A stretch of 64,000 nucleotides of DNA from Pinus tabuliformis (taxonomy: Eukaryota; Streptophyta; Pinopsida; Pinales; Pinaceae). Location: contig CM062815.1 in NCBI GenBank assembly GCA_031772625.1, positions 114,956,989-115,020,988 on the forward strand, given 5' to 3'. Both the position numbers and the translations under genes were made by a program. The notes below the pieces were generated by a model. That model did no database searches and was not told where the DNA came from. It saw only the letters and a list, made by a program, of their open reading frames with translations. Shown one piece after another: positions 45,680 to 57,072 of the stretch (position 1 is the stretch's first letter; every line of letters begins with the position of its first letter).

Positions 45680-46803
45680 TCTAGAAGGAATCATGGTAGT
45701 TTGGTTAACCCTGCTTCCGATCTTAAAAAGGTTTTAAGAGCTCGATTAAATAAATTAAATTCTAGAGATCATTTAAATTTTCTAGAACAGGAAGCTCTCC
45801 TTGATCTCCATTTTATTTTCATCAATCATCCTATAAATCAAGACATCATGGGTGACTTCTACAGACCTTGCAACTTCACCAACATTCATGGATATCCACA
45901 TGATTTTTCAAATGAATCTACTATGAGAAAGTTTCCTCTCTTCCAAGGGAACAATGCTATTAATGTTGAATGCCACATAAAGAAGTTCAACAGTTTCATC
46001 CACACATTTTCTCTTGATACTAATTATAATCACAAAGATGTTCGAATGAATTTATTTGTGCTTTCTCTAGAAGATGATGCTCTCGATTGGTTCCAAGATA
46101 AATCTGACAATGCCTTCGACTCTTTGAGATCCCTTCTTGATGCATTTAGAGACAAGTATGGAGATAAGAGGGAAGGGAAATATTTGGTTAAGGAATCTAA
46201 CACTATCAAGAAAAAATAAAATGAAACAATTGAATAATTTAACCAAAGATTTAATAAGTTATTAAAGAATATGACTCAAGATTATAAGCCTCTTGACAAG
46301 GCAGTTCTCAAACAATATCTTGAGGGCTATCCTGCAAAGACGCAATATGAGATAAGACATGCCCATCCCAACACTTTAGTTATTGACCAAAGCATAGTTG
46401 AAGAGTTAGAAAAGGACAAGAAGGCCTCAGGAAAGTCAGAAATCTTTGGTTTTGAAAGAGTCCAAATTAATCTAAGAGGAAGGAAGTTAAAGAAGAAGAA
46501 TTTGTTAAGGAATTAACTTGATTAGTAAAAGCAATGAACGTTGAGCATACCAAACAAATGTGTGACATGCGTTCGAGAATGATTCTGATGATGAACATAC
46601 AACCTAGAGGTGATAATTACCCATGGCCAAGAAGGAACCTTCCTGTTGAGAAAAAGCCTCTTGATCCTGAAATTAATATGTTCAGAAAACTGTTTCATTT
46701 GCCTTTAGAAGATTGGATGGAATTTATTGAAAATAGACGTGATGTTGAAACTCTTAACTTAGGAAATATTGAGAGTGAAGATGAATATTGGCTTGAGGAG
46801 TAA
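45680..46803 (+). pseudogene. Tat-type gypsy gag, broken
   Basis: Coding similarity starts near 45690 with NPASDLKKVLRARLNKLNS and FLEQEALLDLHF. An in-frame ATG at 45848 (MGDFYRPCNFTNIHGYPHDF) is the first that lies within the gag region. The gag core is at about 45930-46180: HIKKFNSFIHTFSLDTNYNH, then DVRMNLFVLSLEDDALDWF and RSLLDAFRDKYGD. A stop at 46217 is followed in the same sense by NETIEEFNQRFNKLLKNM and YPAKTQYEIRHAHPNTL (to about 46500), then a Glu-rich tail (46534-46803). The upstream part of the 45230 frame is LTR and leader sequence. No zinc knuckle was found. Confidence 0.75.
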
Positions 46804-49800
46804 TCTATCCAAGACACGGGAGAATCGACCTCTGTTTTTCTTAAAGCTAATCCAGGTTTCAATTTAGGATGATGGATCAACCAAATAAAAATATGTGTGC
46901 CTATCACTCAAATTATCAAACGACTAGTTCAAAATAATGTGGTCACGGAGGAAGTCAAGGTTCCTCGAAAAGAAAATCCTAGAGATGAAAACCAAGCTCC
47001 ACCTTGCTTTGTTCCATGTGATTATTTTACCAAGGTTGATGAATTTTAAAACGAAGCACCCCCTCCCAAGGACCTTTTAGAAGAGCCAGTTGTGATGTAG
47101 TCCAACATTGGAAATTATGGCATCCTTCCTGATCCTTTAGATGTGCCAAAGGAGGAAATGGAATCTAATGATCAAATGTGGCACATGAGTTTTGATGGTG
47201 CCTTTTCAAAATTAGGTAAAGGGGCCAGAATTATTTTAACTTCACCTCTGGGGGGTGTGTTCAATTTTTTTTCCACCTAGAATTGGAAGCTATTGAAAAT
47301 GTATCTGAGTATGAAGCTTTGTTTCTAGGCTCAGAAATAGCTAGGGATCTTGGAATAAAATCATTAGCTGTAAAAGGTGACTCGAATCTTGTCATCGAGT
47401 AGGTCAAGGGTATATTCTCATGAAAATGTGATAGACTCAGGAAATACACAAACGTTGTATGGGATACCTTAGAATTATTTGATGCATTTGGCCTACACAT
47501 TATTCCTAGAGAAGAAAATGGTCAAGTTGATGAGCTTTTTGTAGTCGCTTCCACTTTCCAAATATCTGACCATTTAATAAAGGGTAAAGCCAAAATGGAA
47601 GTCATTTTCAGACCTTCAGTTCTGGATAATTTTGATCATTGGTAGGTATTTGATGATGAAAAACAAATTATCTGTTCCCTTAATAATTTAGACGAATTTG
47701 AAAATTTCCAATCTTGTCCTAAGAAAGAAGGGTCTAAAGTCAGAAGAAAGGATGTGGTAAATCCCACCTTTGCAGGGAAAATGGTATTCATGGAATAACT
47801 CTTTGATATAAATGATACCACCAAAAATACTAATGAAAAGAAGATGGATCTCGGGGAATTCATTGAGGTAACTATTGGTTTCCTCGAAAATTTGAAAATG
47901 GTCAAAATTGGCAAAGGAACTTCTGAAGAAGAAAGGGAAAATTTAATTGATATTCTCATTGAATATCAAGATGTCCTGCCCTTCCCTATGATGAGATTAA
48001 GGGATACAGAAAGGATTTTATTCAACATACAATTCCGTTAAAGGATGAAGAGGCCAAACCTTTTAAAAAGAAGCTTAGGAAAATCAATCCTAAGCTAGCC
48101 CCTCTCATTTAGAAAGAGTTGTAGAAAATGCTTGTTGTTGGTATCATCCGACAAACTTGACATTCCTCATGTTGCTCGAACCTGGTCATTGTTAGAAAAA
48201 CGAATGGTACTATTAGGCTATGTGTTGACTTTTTAAATCTTAACTTAGCCTTTAAAAAAGATAATTATCCATTTCCCAACATGGAAAATATGCTGCAAAG
48301 GATAAAGGGTCTAGTATGATGTCATTGTTATACATATTTTTTGGTTATAACCAAGTTTGGGTTAAGGAAGAAGATTTTCATAACCCCACCTTTACCCCAC
48401 CTTGGGGCACTTTTTAATTTCATAGAATGCCTTTTAGATTGAAAAATGCAGGGGCCACTCTTCAAAGAGCTATGGATTATTCTTTCAAGGGATTAATTGG
48501 CAAAATTATTTAAATCTATCAAGATGACCTTATTGTTTTCTCTAAGGATGGTAAAGCTCATATCAATCATCTAAAGTAGGTTTTTGACAAATGTCGTGAA
48601 TTTGGTATATCATTAAACCCGTCCAAGTCTATTTTTGGAGTGACTGAAGGGAAACTATTGGGTTGTATCATCTCCAAGGATGACATCAATATTGATCTTG
48701 AAAGAGTTGAGGTTATTCAACAAATTCCATTGCCTCATAATCTTAAATCCTTGTAGCCCTTATTTGGTAAAACGAATTTCCTCAGAAGATTCATTCCATA
48801 CCATGATGAAATTGCTAAACCTATACAATGTCTTCTAAAGAAAGATGCAAAGTTTATTTGGAAAGAGGAAGGAAAAATAGGATTTCAAAATATCAAGGAT
48901 GCTATAGCCAAAGCTCATGTTTTGGTTAGCCCAGATTATTAAAATGACTTTATGATTTTTTCATTTGCTTTCGAAGAAACTATAGCAGGTGCTTTATTGT
49001 AGAAGAACAAATATGGTCATGAATAACCAATTTCCTTCATGAGAAAATCATTGTAGAATTCAAAATTAAAGTACATCATTATGGAAAAACAGGTTTTATG
49101 CATTGGTTAAATCCATAACGTATTTCAGAACATATGTGGGCTATCCAAAGATTATTGAATTTTTTCCGCACTCAGCTATAAAAGATAAATTAACTCAAAC
49201 TAATTTCTTAGGGACTCGAGCCAGATGGGTAACCAAAATTCATGAATATGGTCTTGATATTAGACCAACAAAGTTTGTCAAAGGTCAAGGACTAGCTCAG
49301 ATGTTAACAGAAAGTAATGAGAAAGCTTTAGAGATGGTTTTCCAAAATGAAATAGTTGAAACTTCTATCTCTCCTGAGCTTCATAAATTAGAAAGGATTG
49401 AGTGGTATAAAGACATTATTTATTATTTGATAAATCCAACGTGTCCTAATCACTTGGTAGCCCATAAGAGGAGGACTCTTAGATTAAAGGCATCCAAATA
49501 TTGTATCTTAAAGGATGGCCTTGGATGAAGAAATTTGAATGGGATAGTACTCAGATGCATTGATGAGGATGAAGCTAAGAACTTTATCACTGAGTTCCAT
49601 GCAAGACTTTTTGGAGGGAATTTTGCAACAAAAACCATGACCCACAAGATTCTACATGCAAGGTATTATTAGCCCACCATTTTTTCGGATGTGCATAAAT
49701 TTGTTAGAAAATGCCAAGAATGCTAGTTTTTTATAGGAAAATAGAAATTAGTAGCCTTGCCTCTCCAACCAATCATAGTGGAAGCTCCTTTTCAATAATG

Positions 49801-50640
49801 GGGGTTGGATTTGATTGCTAAATTTAACCAAAATTCCAGTAACGGTTATTCATGGATTTTGACTGCTACATATTACTTCACAAAGTGGGTTGAGGCCATT
49901 CCGACAAAGCATGCTACTGAAAAGGTTGTCATGGAATTTATTGAGAATCACATCATTAATCATTTTGGTGTTCCAGCCAAGATCACAACTTACAACGCCA
50001 AAGCCTTTAGCTCTTCTGAATTTTCTTATTTCTACTTCAAGTATGGTATTATTATGTCTCATTCTTCAAATTATTATCCCTAAGGAAATGGTCTGGCTGA
50101 ATCAAGAAATAAAAATTTAATCACCATCATTAAGAAAATTGTGGGGGATAATAAACGATCTTGGGACAGTAAGATCAAGTATGCATTATGGGCAGACAGG
50201 ATCACAAAGAAGAGGGCTACCAGGAAAAGTCCTTTCGAGCTTGTTTATGGTTTGGAAGTAACCTTGCCTGTTCACCTCAAGCTTCTTGCTTATCAGCTTC
50301 TTTAGCATTTTACAAAGGACAAAGATGTAGTACAGAAAATAATAGATCAGATAACGGAACTCGATGAGGCCCGAAGAGATACTTTTGATAACATATGTCA
50401 GAGCCAATCCAGAAAAAAGGAAGGATTGACAAGTCTGCACGGAACAAGTATCTATAGACCAGTGATATGGTATTATTATGGGATCACAGGAATGAAAATT
50501 CCAACAACCATGGAAAGTTCGACAGTCTATGGCTTGGACCATATATTATCAAAAGAATCATTGGAGAAATTTTTTTCTATCTCAGTACTTTGTAAGACGA
50601 TCCTGTGGACTTGCCAGCAAATGGGCAGGTGTTGAATTTG
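46804..50640 (+). pseudogene. Tat-type gypsy pol: RNase H-like, RT, RNase H, integrase
   Basis: Order seen: RNase H-like domain (about 47173-47560), with FDGAFSKLGKGARI, SEYEALFLGSEIARDLGIK, VKGDSNLVIE and PREENGQVDELFVVAS; an RT leader (VKIGKGTSEEERENLIDILI, about 47890-47960); RT with LCVDFLNLNLAFKKDNYPFP and the active box YQDD at 48517-48528 in place of YVDD; a degraded connecting RNase H (about 48960-49310, RARWVTKIHEYGLDIRP); then integrase (49380-50640) with HARLF..THKILHARYY..KCQEC zinc finger, GLDLIAKF and NGLAESRNK. The second integrase Asp is Tyr (ITTYNAKAF, about 49990). At least a dozen stops. No protease was recognised. Confidence 0.8.
47173..47560 (+). pseudogene. Additional RNase H domain upstream of RT
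   Basis: The match is to plant RNase HI-like domains carried by Tat elements: four acidic catalytic positions can be read (Asp in FDGA, Glu in SEYEAL, Asp in KGDSNL, Asp in GQVDELF). Interruptions are stops replacing the Gln in VIEQVKG and the next residues, plus one frame change near 47270. Its place before the reverse transcriptase differs from the usual Tat order, where the extra RNase H lies between the ordinary RNase H and the integrase. Confidence 0.65.
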
Positions 50641-50930
50641 CACTACAGAGATGACATATGATGCCATAGGCCATCATTTTGTATAGTATCTCTAACCCTA
50701 TCCATTTTATTTCATGTCATTAGATATTTATTTTCACCCATTTTTATTATTCCTCTTATATTTCAGTTTGTTAGAGTATATTTTTCTATTCCAACGATTT
50801 GTTCTATATATGCATAATGATTTTGATTTTGAATGGATATTTATTTGATGGACTTCTATTTTCTTGGATGCAAGATTTTGGGATTCTCATGTTACTTCAT
50901 GGAATTAATGTGTCCCCATATGGAGCTAGA
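50641..50930 (+). other. 3' untranslated interior of Tat-type gypsy
   Basis: Between the integrase end and the right LTR. It ends CATATGGAGCTAGA before TGTTGCACAC; the GGAGCTAGA part is the likely polypurine tract. No gene seen. Confidence 0.5.
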
Positions 50931-51539
50931 TGTTGCACACATTTTGTCAAAGTTCCAAGGAAGCAGAAGTTCCAAAAGATTTCAACAAAATCGAATCATC
51001 TATCAGCAGTTTATGTGTCATTGTAAACCCATTATGCAAGTTGTGTAATGTAAATGATGCTAGTAAGACCATGAATGTATTTAACAACCTAGGTAAGCCT
51101 ATTATTTTGGCAAGAGTTTCATCCTAGGAGGTTTTTCGTCTTATTGTTTCATTTTTGTTTCTGAACACGAATGGTCGACAAAGTTTTTCCCTCCAACCTC
51201 ACCCCAAAGCTAGGGTGTAATTCTTCGTCAAAGTCTTAGGTGAGTCCTAGTGTTTTAGTCGAGCCTTATGTAAAAGTGATTTGAGAATAATTTAAGCTAT
51301 TTGGCTAAATTATTTTATTACAAATCACTTGGTCTACTACCGCATAGTGTGTCGCATATTGGATATGTTTTGTGAGGGTCTAAGTCAAACGGGTACTCCC
51401 CCTTTGATGGTTGAAATTGTAAATTTTATGTAAAAAATATTTTAATGCATGGTCCCTCACACTTAGACACCATGGTTAAAATATTAAAACGTGAAAAAAT
51501 AATTAATCCTCTCATGTGTAAATTAATTAAATTTTCTGG

Positions 51540-51544
51540 CAAAA
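51540..51544. repeat. Target-site duplication, left copy (CAAAA)
   Basis: CAAAA, repeated at 57068-57072. The adenine run makes the exact edge uncertain by one or two bases. Confidence 0.6.
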
Positions 51545-51551
51545 ACATGTA

Positions 51552-51570
51552 AACTTTGAAACAGGAACTG
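51552..51570 (+). repeat. Terminal inverted repeat, left
   Basis: AACTTTGAAACAGGAACTG, inverted relative to the right end, with three mismatches. It starts about seven bases inside the insertion edge. Confidence 0.5.
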
Positions 51571-52243
51571 CAAACTCAAAACGAGGACTCTAGCCAAAAA
51601 TTCCCCCAAAAATATGAAAAACAACCCAGAAAGGAAAAGTGTGTATTCTGGAATGATGTTTTATTTTTTTTAGGGTTAATTTTCAACCTTTTCTAAAAAT
51701 GACAGTAAAATCCAATTTTTTTGTGCAAAATAAAAATGTTGTTGGTAGAATAAAATTTTTATTTTCCAGGTAAAATTCAACATTTTTTAGTAATGATGTT
51801 AAAGATAAAATAATGGGATCTAAAACACATTAAAATTCCAACAATTTTCATCCATGTCGGTAAACATATATTATCATGACAGTAAAAATCCCTAAAATTC
51901 TAATTGTTTTTAACCATAGCATTAAAAAAAAAAATTGACAAATTTTCAACCATAGAATTAAAAAACTTTAAGATTTCAACATATTTCAACCATTACATTA
52001 TGAGCAAAATGTATTACTAAATTAATCAAAATATCAATACTTGTAGATTGAATGAAACATAAATTATTTCTCTAAGTTATTGTTGCATTGTGGATATTCT
52101 AAAAAAATGAATTCATCATAATTAAAACATATAATCCAACAAACATAAAAATGACTCATAACTTCATGTAATAACATATGGAAGTTAAAATATTTATTTC
52201 AAGTTACCATGCAAACATCATTTATATAAATTGTCTTAGACAA
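51571..52243. other. AT-rich left part of DNA transposon
   Basis: TTTTC, ACCAT and AAAATT words recur. No coding sequence is seen until the minus-strand frame that ends at 52244. Confidence 0.4.
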
Positions 52244-52381
52244 TTATTCAAAGGCACTCATATGTTCTTGCATATCATCATAATTCACATCTTCATATGA
52301 ATGACTCGATGCAGATGAAGATATTCCATATTCTTCTCTTTCATCAACTAGTGCCCCATCTGAGTCAACATGCATTCCCAC
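52244..52381 (-). pseudogene. Acidic C-terminal coding fragment, unknown protein
   Basis: Read on the minus strand this is an open frame of about 44 residues ending at a TAA (52244-52246): MHVDSDGALVDEREEYGISS, then SASSHSYEDVNYDDMQEHMS and AFE. The regular codon use and acidic, Ser-rich composition look like the last exon of a real protein. It is cut off upstream by the GC-rich repeat island. It could be the end of this element's transposase, but no family motif supports that. Confidence 0.3.
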
Positions 52382-54320
52382 CAAGGGGGTGATTATTAGG
52401 ATCACCCCCTAAGTAGGCACATCCATGGTCGAGTGTGCCCACCCAAGACACAGGGTCGATTATGAGAATTGGCCTTCTACCTTGGGGGGGCACGCTCGGC
52501 TGTGGGTGTGCTTGCCCACGACACAATGGGTATGCGCCTGCCTGGAAGGCCCACTGTCTCACGAGGGGGACATGCCCATGGTCGGATGCATCTGCCCCAG
52601 ACACATGGATGATTCATAGAATCAACTCTGTGCCTTGGGTGGGCACCCCCGGCTACGGGCCTGCCTGCCTCTGGCACAAGGCCTGCCTAACAGTCCCCTA
52701 TTTTGCGAGCAGGCATGAAAACAAATGGGCGCACCCACCCAAGACACAAGACCAATTCTCATAATCAACCTTGCACCGTGGGTGGGTGCACCTGACCGTG
52801 GGCGTGCCTGCTTAGCAAGCTTGTTGCGTTGCAAGCGGACGTGCCTGCCTAAGGCACAGGGCCGATTCTCATAGTTGACATTGGCCCTGTGCCTTGGGTG
52901 GTGCACCTAGACATGAACGTGCCCACACGCGGCACAACGGGTCGTGGCGAGCATGCCCATGGCCAGGCGCACCCACACATGGCATAAGGTTGATTCTCAG
53001 AATCAGCATTATGCCTTGGGCAGGCATGCTCAGACATTGGCATGCCTACCCAGGGGGTCGATTCTCAGAATCGCCCCCGTGGGCACTGATTTTGAGAATC
53101 AGCCTGGCCCTGTGCCTTCGGGGAGTGCACCCACTGAGGAGGTCAATTCTCAGAATTCCCCCTGGGAAAGAAAGCCCATGATCGGGCACACCCAACCATG
53201 GGTGTGCCCGCCCGCAACAGAGCTGGCCTGCTAGGTAGGTCGGCTATGTCGGCGTGCCCACCAAAGGCACAGGGAAATCGACGTGGGCATGCCCACCCAA
53301 GGGGGTCGATTCTTGGAATCGGCCCCTTGGGAATTGACTTTGTGCCTTTGGCGGCCACACTCACCTTTGGGCATGCTCGCTCGCTGCACAGCAGGGCCTG
53401 GCAGGCAGGTCAGTTGTGTCACGAGCGAGTGCATCCAGTAGTGGGTGTGCCCACCTGTGACACAGTAGGTCTACCACAGTTGGGCACGCTCATCTGCGGC
53501 ACAGCAGGTCTGGCACGGCCGGGCACGCCCATCTGCGACACAATAGGTCTGCCACGGCCAGGCATGCCCATCCGCGGCACAGCAGGTTTGCCACGGCTGG
53601 GCACGTCCATCCGCGGCACAGAAGGTCTGCACATTCTTGTAAGGTCAGTTGTGCTACAAGTGGGCATGCCCACGGTAGGGCACACCGGTGGCACAACATG
53701 CATGAGTCTGCTTGGTAAGTTAGTTGTGATGCAGGCGAGCACGCCCACCAAAGGAATAGGGTCAATTCTCGGAATTAGCCCGGCTCTGTGCCTTGGGTGA
53801 TCATGCCCATGGCCAAGTGCACCTACCCAAGGAACAAGGCCAATTCTGAGAATCGTCTTTGTGCCTTGGTTGGGCATGCCCGACCAAGGCACAAGGTCGA
53901 TTCTGAGAATCGGTTTTGTGCCTTGGCTGAGCATACTAGATTGTAGGTGTGGCTCGCTCTACCGCGTGTGGATGTGCCCAATCGTGGGCGTGGCCCGCTC
54001 TACTATGGGTGGGCGCACCTAGCATCGGGTGTGCCCTCCTAGGGGGCTAATTCTCGAAATCAACCACCTAAGTGGGCATGCCCTTTGCTAGGCCTCCCTG
54101 CCTAAGTCACAGGGCTGATTCTCAAAAATCGACCCTTTGCCTTGGGCAGGCACGCCCGCCCATAGCACAGCAGGCCTGTGCCTGCCTAAGATTCGGCCCT
54201 ATGCCTTAAGTGGGCACACCTGACTATGGGTTTACCTGCCCGTGGCAAAGCAAGCGCACTCGCCCAAGGCACAGGGTCGATTCTCAGAATCGTCCCCCTA
54301 GGGGTCATTATGTCTTGGGA
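52382..54320. repeat. GC-rich palindromic repeat island
   Basis: About 1.9 kb, strikingly GC-rich in AT-rich surroundings. It is built from short modules: GGGCATGCCC-type palindromes, TGCCTTGG/CCAAGGCA pairs and GATTCTCAGAATC. An almost perfect 32-bp palindrome lies at 53861-53892, flanked by two GATTCTGAGAATC-like palindromes. A 39-bp tandem unit (GGGCACGCCCATCTGCGGCA start) runs at about 53470-53640. Long frames open on both strands here because the repeat lacks stops; they are not genes. Confidence 0.85.
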
Positions 54321-54379
54321 GGGCAGAATCGACATTTAGAACTGGAGAGATATCAGAATTGATTAAATAGATTTTTGAC

Positions 54380-56165
54380 ATGTGGGAGAACATTGGCATA
54401 AAAAACCAAAAGGTCAAAAAGTTTAAACCATTGATATGTATCAGCAGTAAATCATGTCCTGAAATGAAGCTCCTTCCAGAAGATATGACTATCACACCTT
54501 GGAGAGCAATGCAAGGAGTGAAGGATGAAAAACTTGTTAAAATAATAGTGTCTCGTGTGAAATCGAGTGAATTATCATTGGACAAAATGTGCGAGGAATT
54601 TTAAAAGTAAGTTTGTTGAATTATTTTTACTTATTTATGGATTATAAGTTTCTTTTAAATAGAACATTGTTGTTGGTAGTATTTGTTATACATATCATTA
54701 TATTAACATTTTTTACTTTATTTAATCAGTCATAAGGTTTAAATGAGAACACAAGAAAAAATGGTTAAATTGTTGAATGAAGATAATTGGGATGATGTTG
54801 TAAGCAACTACCCAGAGTCAAGTTCTACATCCACACTAAAATATTTTTATCTTGCATTTAAAAAGGCATGTTGATTTATACATTCATATTTATTCATATG
54901 TATACTATTTTTATTTTATAACTTATACATATATTTGTTTATTTCATTAAAGATGTTGAAGAATGATGCAAATGGAGTACCAGATAGTTTCAGATGCTTT
55001 ATTGAAAAAATTAATCTGGAAAGGCTGAGAGAACAATTTCTTAATAATATTGAACTTGATCGTAGTCTTACTCATTTCATTTGGAATGGGCTCCAGACTA
55101 TACAATATCAAATAATAGAAGGTGATTGTGAAGACATTGCAAAACTCATACCTAAAAGGGATTATTCCCTAGTTATATCAAATATTCCTCATGGTTTCAC
55201 TATCCCAAACATTGAATATGATAGTGACCCTTATACTTATCAAACTTTTAGTAAAGTGGTTATGGGATTTCTAGAAGGCAGAACATCATCATTTTGGAGA
55301 TTTGTGATATTTCATTTAGGCACACAATTTGCAATATTATTAACAAGCTTCAAGGGAAAATAAAACTCAAGGATGCAACGTACATGATCAGACATTGAAA
55401 TTGTATGTTTGATTAATGTTAAAAAAATCATATACGTACAAGTTAATTGAACTTTTACTATTTCATGTTACATGCAAAAGTCAAATCTTATTGGTTGCGT
55501 AGATCAACCAATTATAAGTGATTGGGAGTTCATTCATGTTGAATGTTTGACAAAATATGATAGCTATAAGCCTATGTTTTTGAATCGGGTAGATGGAAAA
55601 AGCCATAGCCAAGTACTAGTTCCTGATGCTATTGTAAAAAAATCAACATATGAAGAGAAAGAAGTAAAATGAGAGATAGTTAACATTTATCAAAAACCAT
55701 AGTCATTGATTAACTATCTTATCAATTCATGTTCAAATGGAGATTGGGTTTTGGATTTATTCTCAGGCTCAGGTAAGTTTTATTATATAAAATTGAATTT
55801 CAATATTTTTTTTAAAGTTTTATGTGTTTATCTAATTTACTTAATTATTTCTTTTATGTTTCCTAAAAAAAGGAAGAAATTGAATTATCATTGAAAAATA
55901 CCTAGTACAATGCAAATTTATTCAACAAATAATTAATGCTCTTTAATTTCTTCTAGATGCAATGCAAGAAGTTGGTTTGAGGAAAGAGGATTTTAATGAA
56001 TCACGTGTGTCAAAAAAGGCAAAGCAAACTCAACCACCATTAGAAGGAATGATTGGAAATGCATACTTTGGGAGATTCGCAGACATCAAAGATCCATCAA
56101 AAGAGAAAAATGACCAAACTGAAGTAGAAAATATTATGAAAGAAGACGATGATGAAACTCTATAA
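54380..56165 (+). pseudogene. N6/N4 DNA methyltransferase-like gene, intron-containing, decayed
   Basis: Probable exons are 54380-54606, 54730-54865, 54952-55360, about 55460-55773 and about 55875-56165. GTAAGT-type donors lie at 54607 and 55774; CAG or AAG acceptors at 54729 and 54951. Exon 3 contains DYSLVISNIPHGF (NIPH at 55181-55192), in the position of the DPPY catalytic motif, then SSFWRFVIFHLGTQFA. Exon 4 has IYQKP, LINYLINSCSNGDWVLDLFS and GSG, the AdoMet-binding motif I, so the motif order is IV before I, as in the N6_N4_Mtase family (PF01555). Exon 5 starts GRN*IIIEKYLVQCKFIQ and ends in an acidic tail. In-frame stops (about 55671, 55702, 55881) and NIPH instead of DPPY suggest loss of activity. 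Confidence 0.55.
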
Positions 56166-57039
56166 GATGAAGAGCATGAATTACTTGAAATTATTGATTA
56201 AATTTAAGTTATGCTTGCAAATGAAGCTCATTTTTTATAACTATTAATTAGTTATACATGTAATGTTTTGACTTTGAGATTTTATGAAAAGAATAAGTAT
56301 TCAATTATTGTTATTATATGTTTAATATTTGTATTATGTGATTTTCAATTTAATTTTTATGTGAATCATTATTTTTTGAAAAAAAATGTGATTATTATTG
56401 TTTTCTGACATAAAACTTATAAAAAATATTATTTTTAATTTTTCTTTTGGTTAAGTTTTTCCTATAAAAATCATTTATTTGACATGTCAGTTTTAGCAAA
56501 AAAGTCTCAAATTGTGTATTTTTATATCAATTTTTAAAAAATATTGTTTTTCATTGACAATTATTTGATGTGTATTGAAATATTAATTAACGATATATAA
56601 ATATATAGAAGATCAGAACTTTAAAATATAGACAATTTTTTTTTAACTATGCAAAAAACTTAGATCTGACTACAAAAATTAAATAAAAACAAAAACAAAA
56701 AAATAGGAACCTAAAAAACACTTAAAAAAATATGTCAGGGAAGAAGAAGAAGACAACTACTTCAAAAATTGTTAAATTTAGAAAATAATTATCCAGACTT
56801 AATACATTAGAAAATTTAAAGTCGAAAAATAAGTCTTCTAAAAAAAAGGGTTGACGTTGCATCAACACTTTTCAAAATTAGCATGAAAATCACTAACATT
56901 TTAAAAATAATGTTTATATTTGATACATAAGAAAATTTAAATGTCAAAAAGATGCTTTAAAAAAATAAGTGTATTCTAAATCACCACTTTTCAAATTCAG
57001 ATTATTTTTTTGCTACCTCAAAAAAACGAGTACTCATTA
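56166..57039. other. AT-rich right part of DNA transposon
   Basis: Very AT-rich, with repeated TTTTAAAAA-type words and short direct repeats such as TCAAAA at about 56865-57000. No gene seen. Confidence 0.4.
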
Positions 57040-57058
57040 CAGTTCATGTTTGACAGTT
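57040..57058 (-). repeat. Terminal inverted repeat, right
   Basis: The plus strand reads CAGTTCATGTTTGACAGTT, the inverted counterpart of the left end. It lies about nine bases inside the right edge. Confidence 0.5.
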
Positions 57059-57067
57059 CAATTTTTT

Positions 57068-57072
57068 CAAAA
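57068..57072. repeat. Target-site duplication, right copy (CAAAA)
   Basis: CAAAA where LTR homology resumes; matches 51540-51544. Confidence 0.6.

Larger units (their letters stand above)
51545..57067. mobile_element. 5.5-kb DNA-transposon-like insertion with imperfect inverted ends
   Basis: It interrupts the 3' LTR of the Tat-type gypsy. CAAAA is found on both sides (51540-51544 and 57068-57072), and the intact LTR has one copy. The left end contains AACTTTGAAACAGGAACTG (51552-51570); the reverse complement of the right end contains AACTGTCAAACATGAACTG, 16 of 19 identical. No LTRs, poly-A tail, reverse transcriptase or recognisable transposase is present. It carries a GC-rich repeat island, a methyltransferase-like gene fragment with introns, and a short acidic coding end on the opposite strand. 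Its superfamily is not clear; 5-bp duplications occur in several. Confidence 0.65.

Noticed and set aside
45230-45680. N-terminal half of a 329-codon frame as protein sequence
   Set aside because: This part covers the LTR end, primer site and leader; only the part after about 45690 resembles gag.
53198-53934. Long open frames on both strands (200 and 171 codons) with 13-residue repeats
   Set aside because: They lie in the GC-rich tandem repeat, which lacks stops in several frames. The 13-residue period is the 39-bp DNA unit. No family motif.
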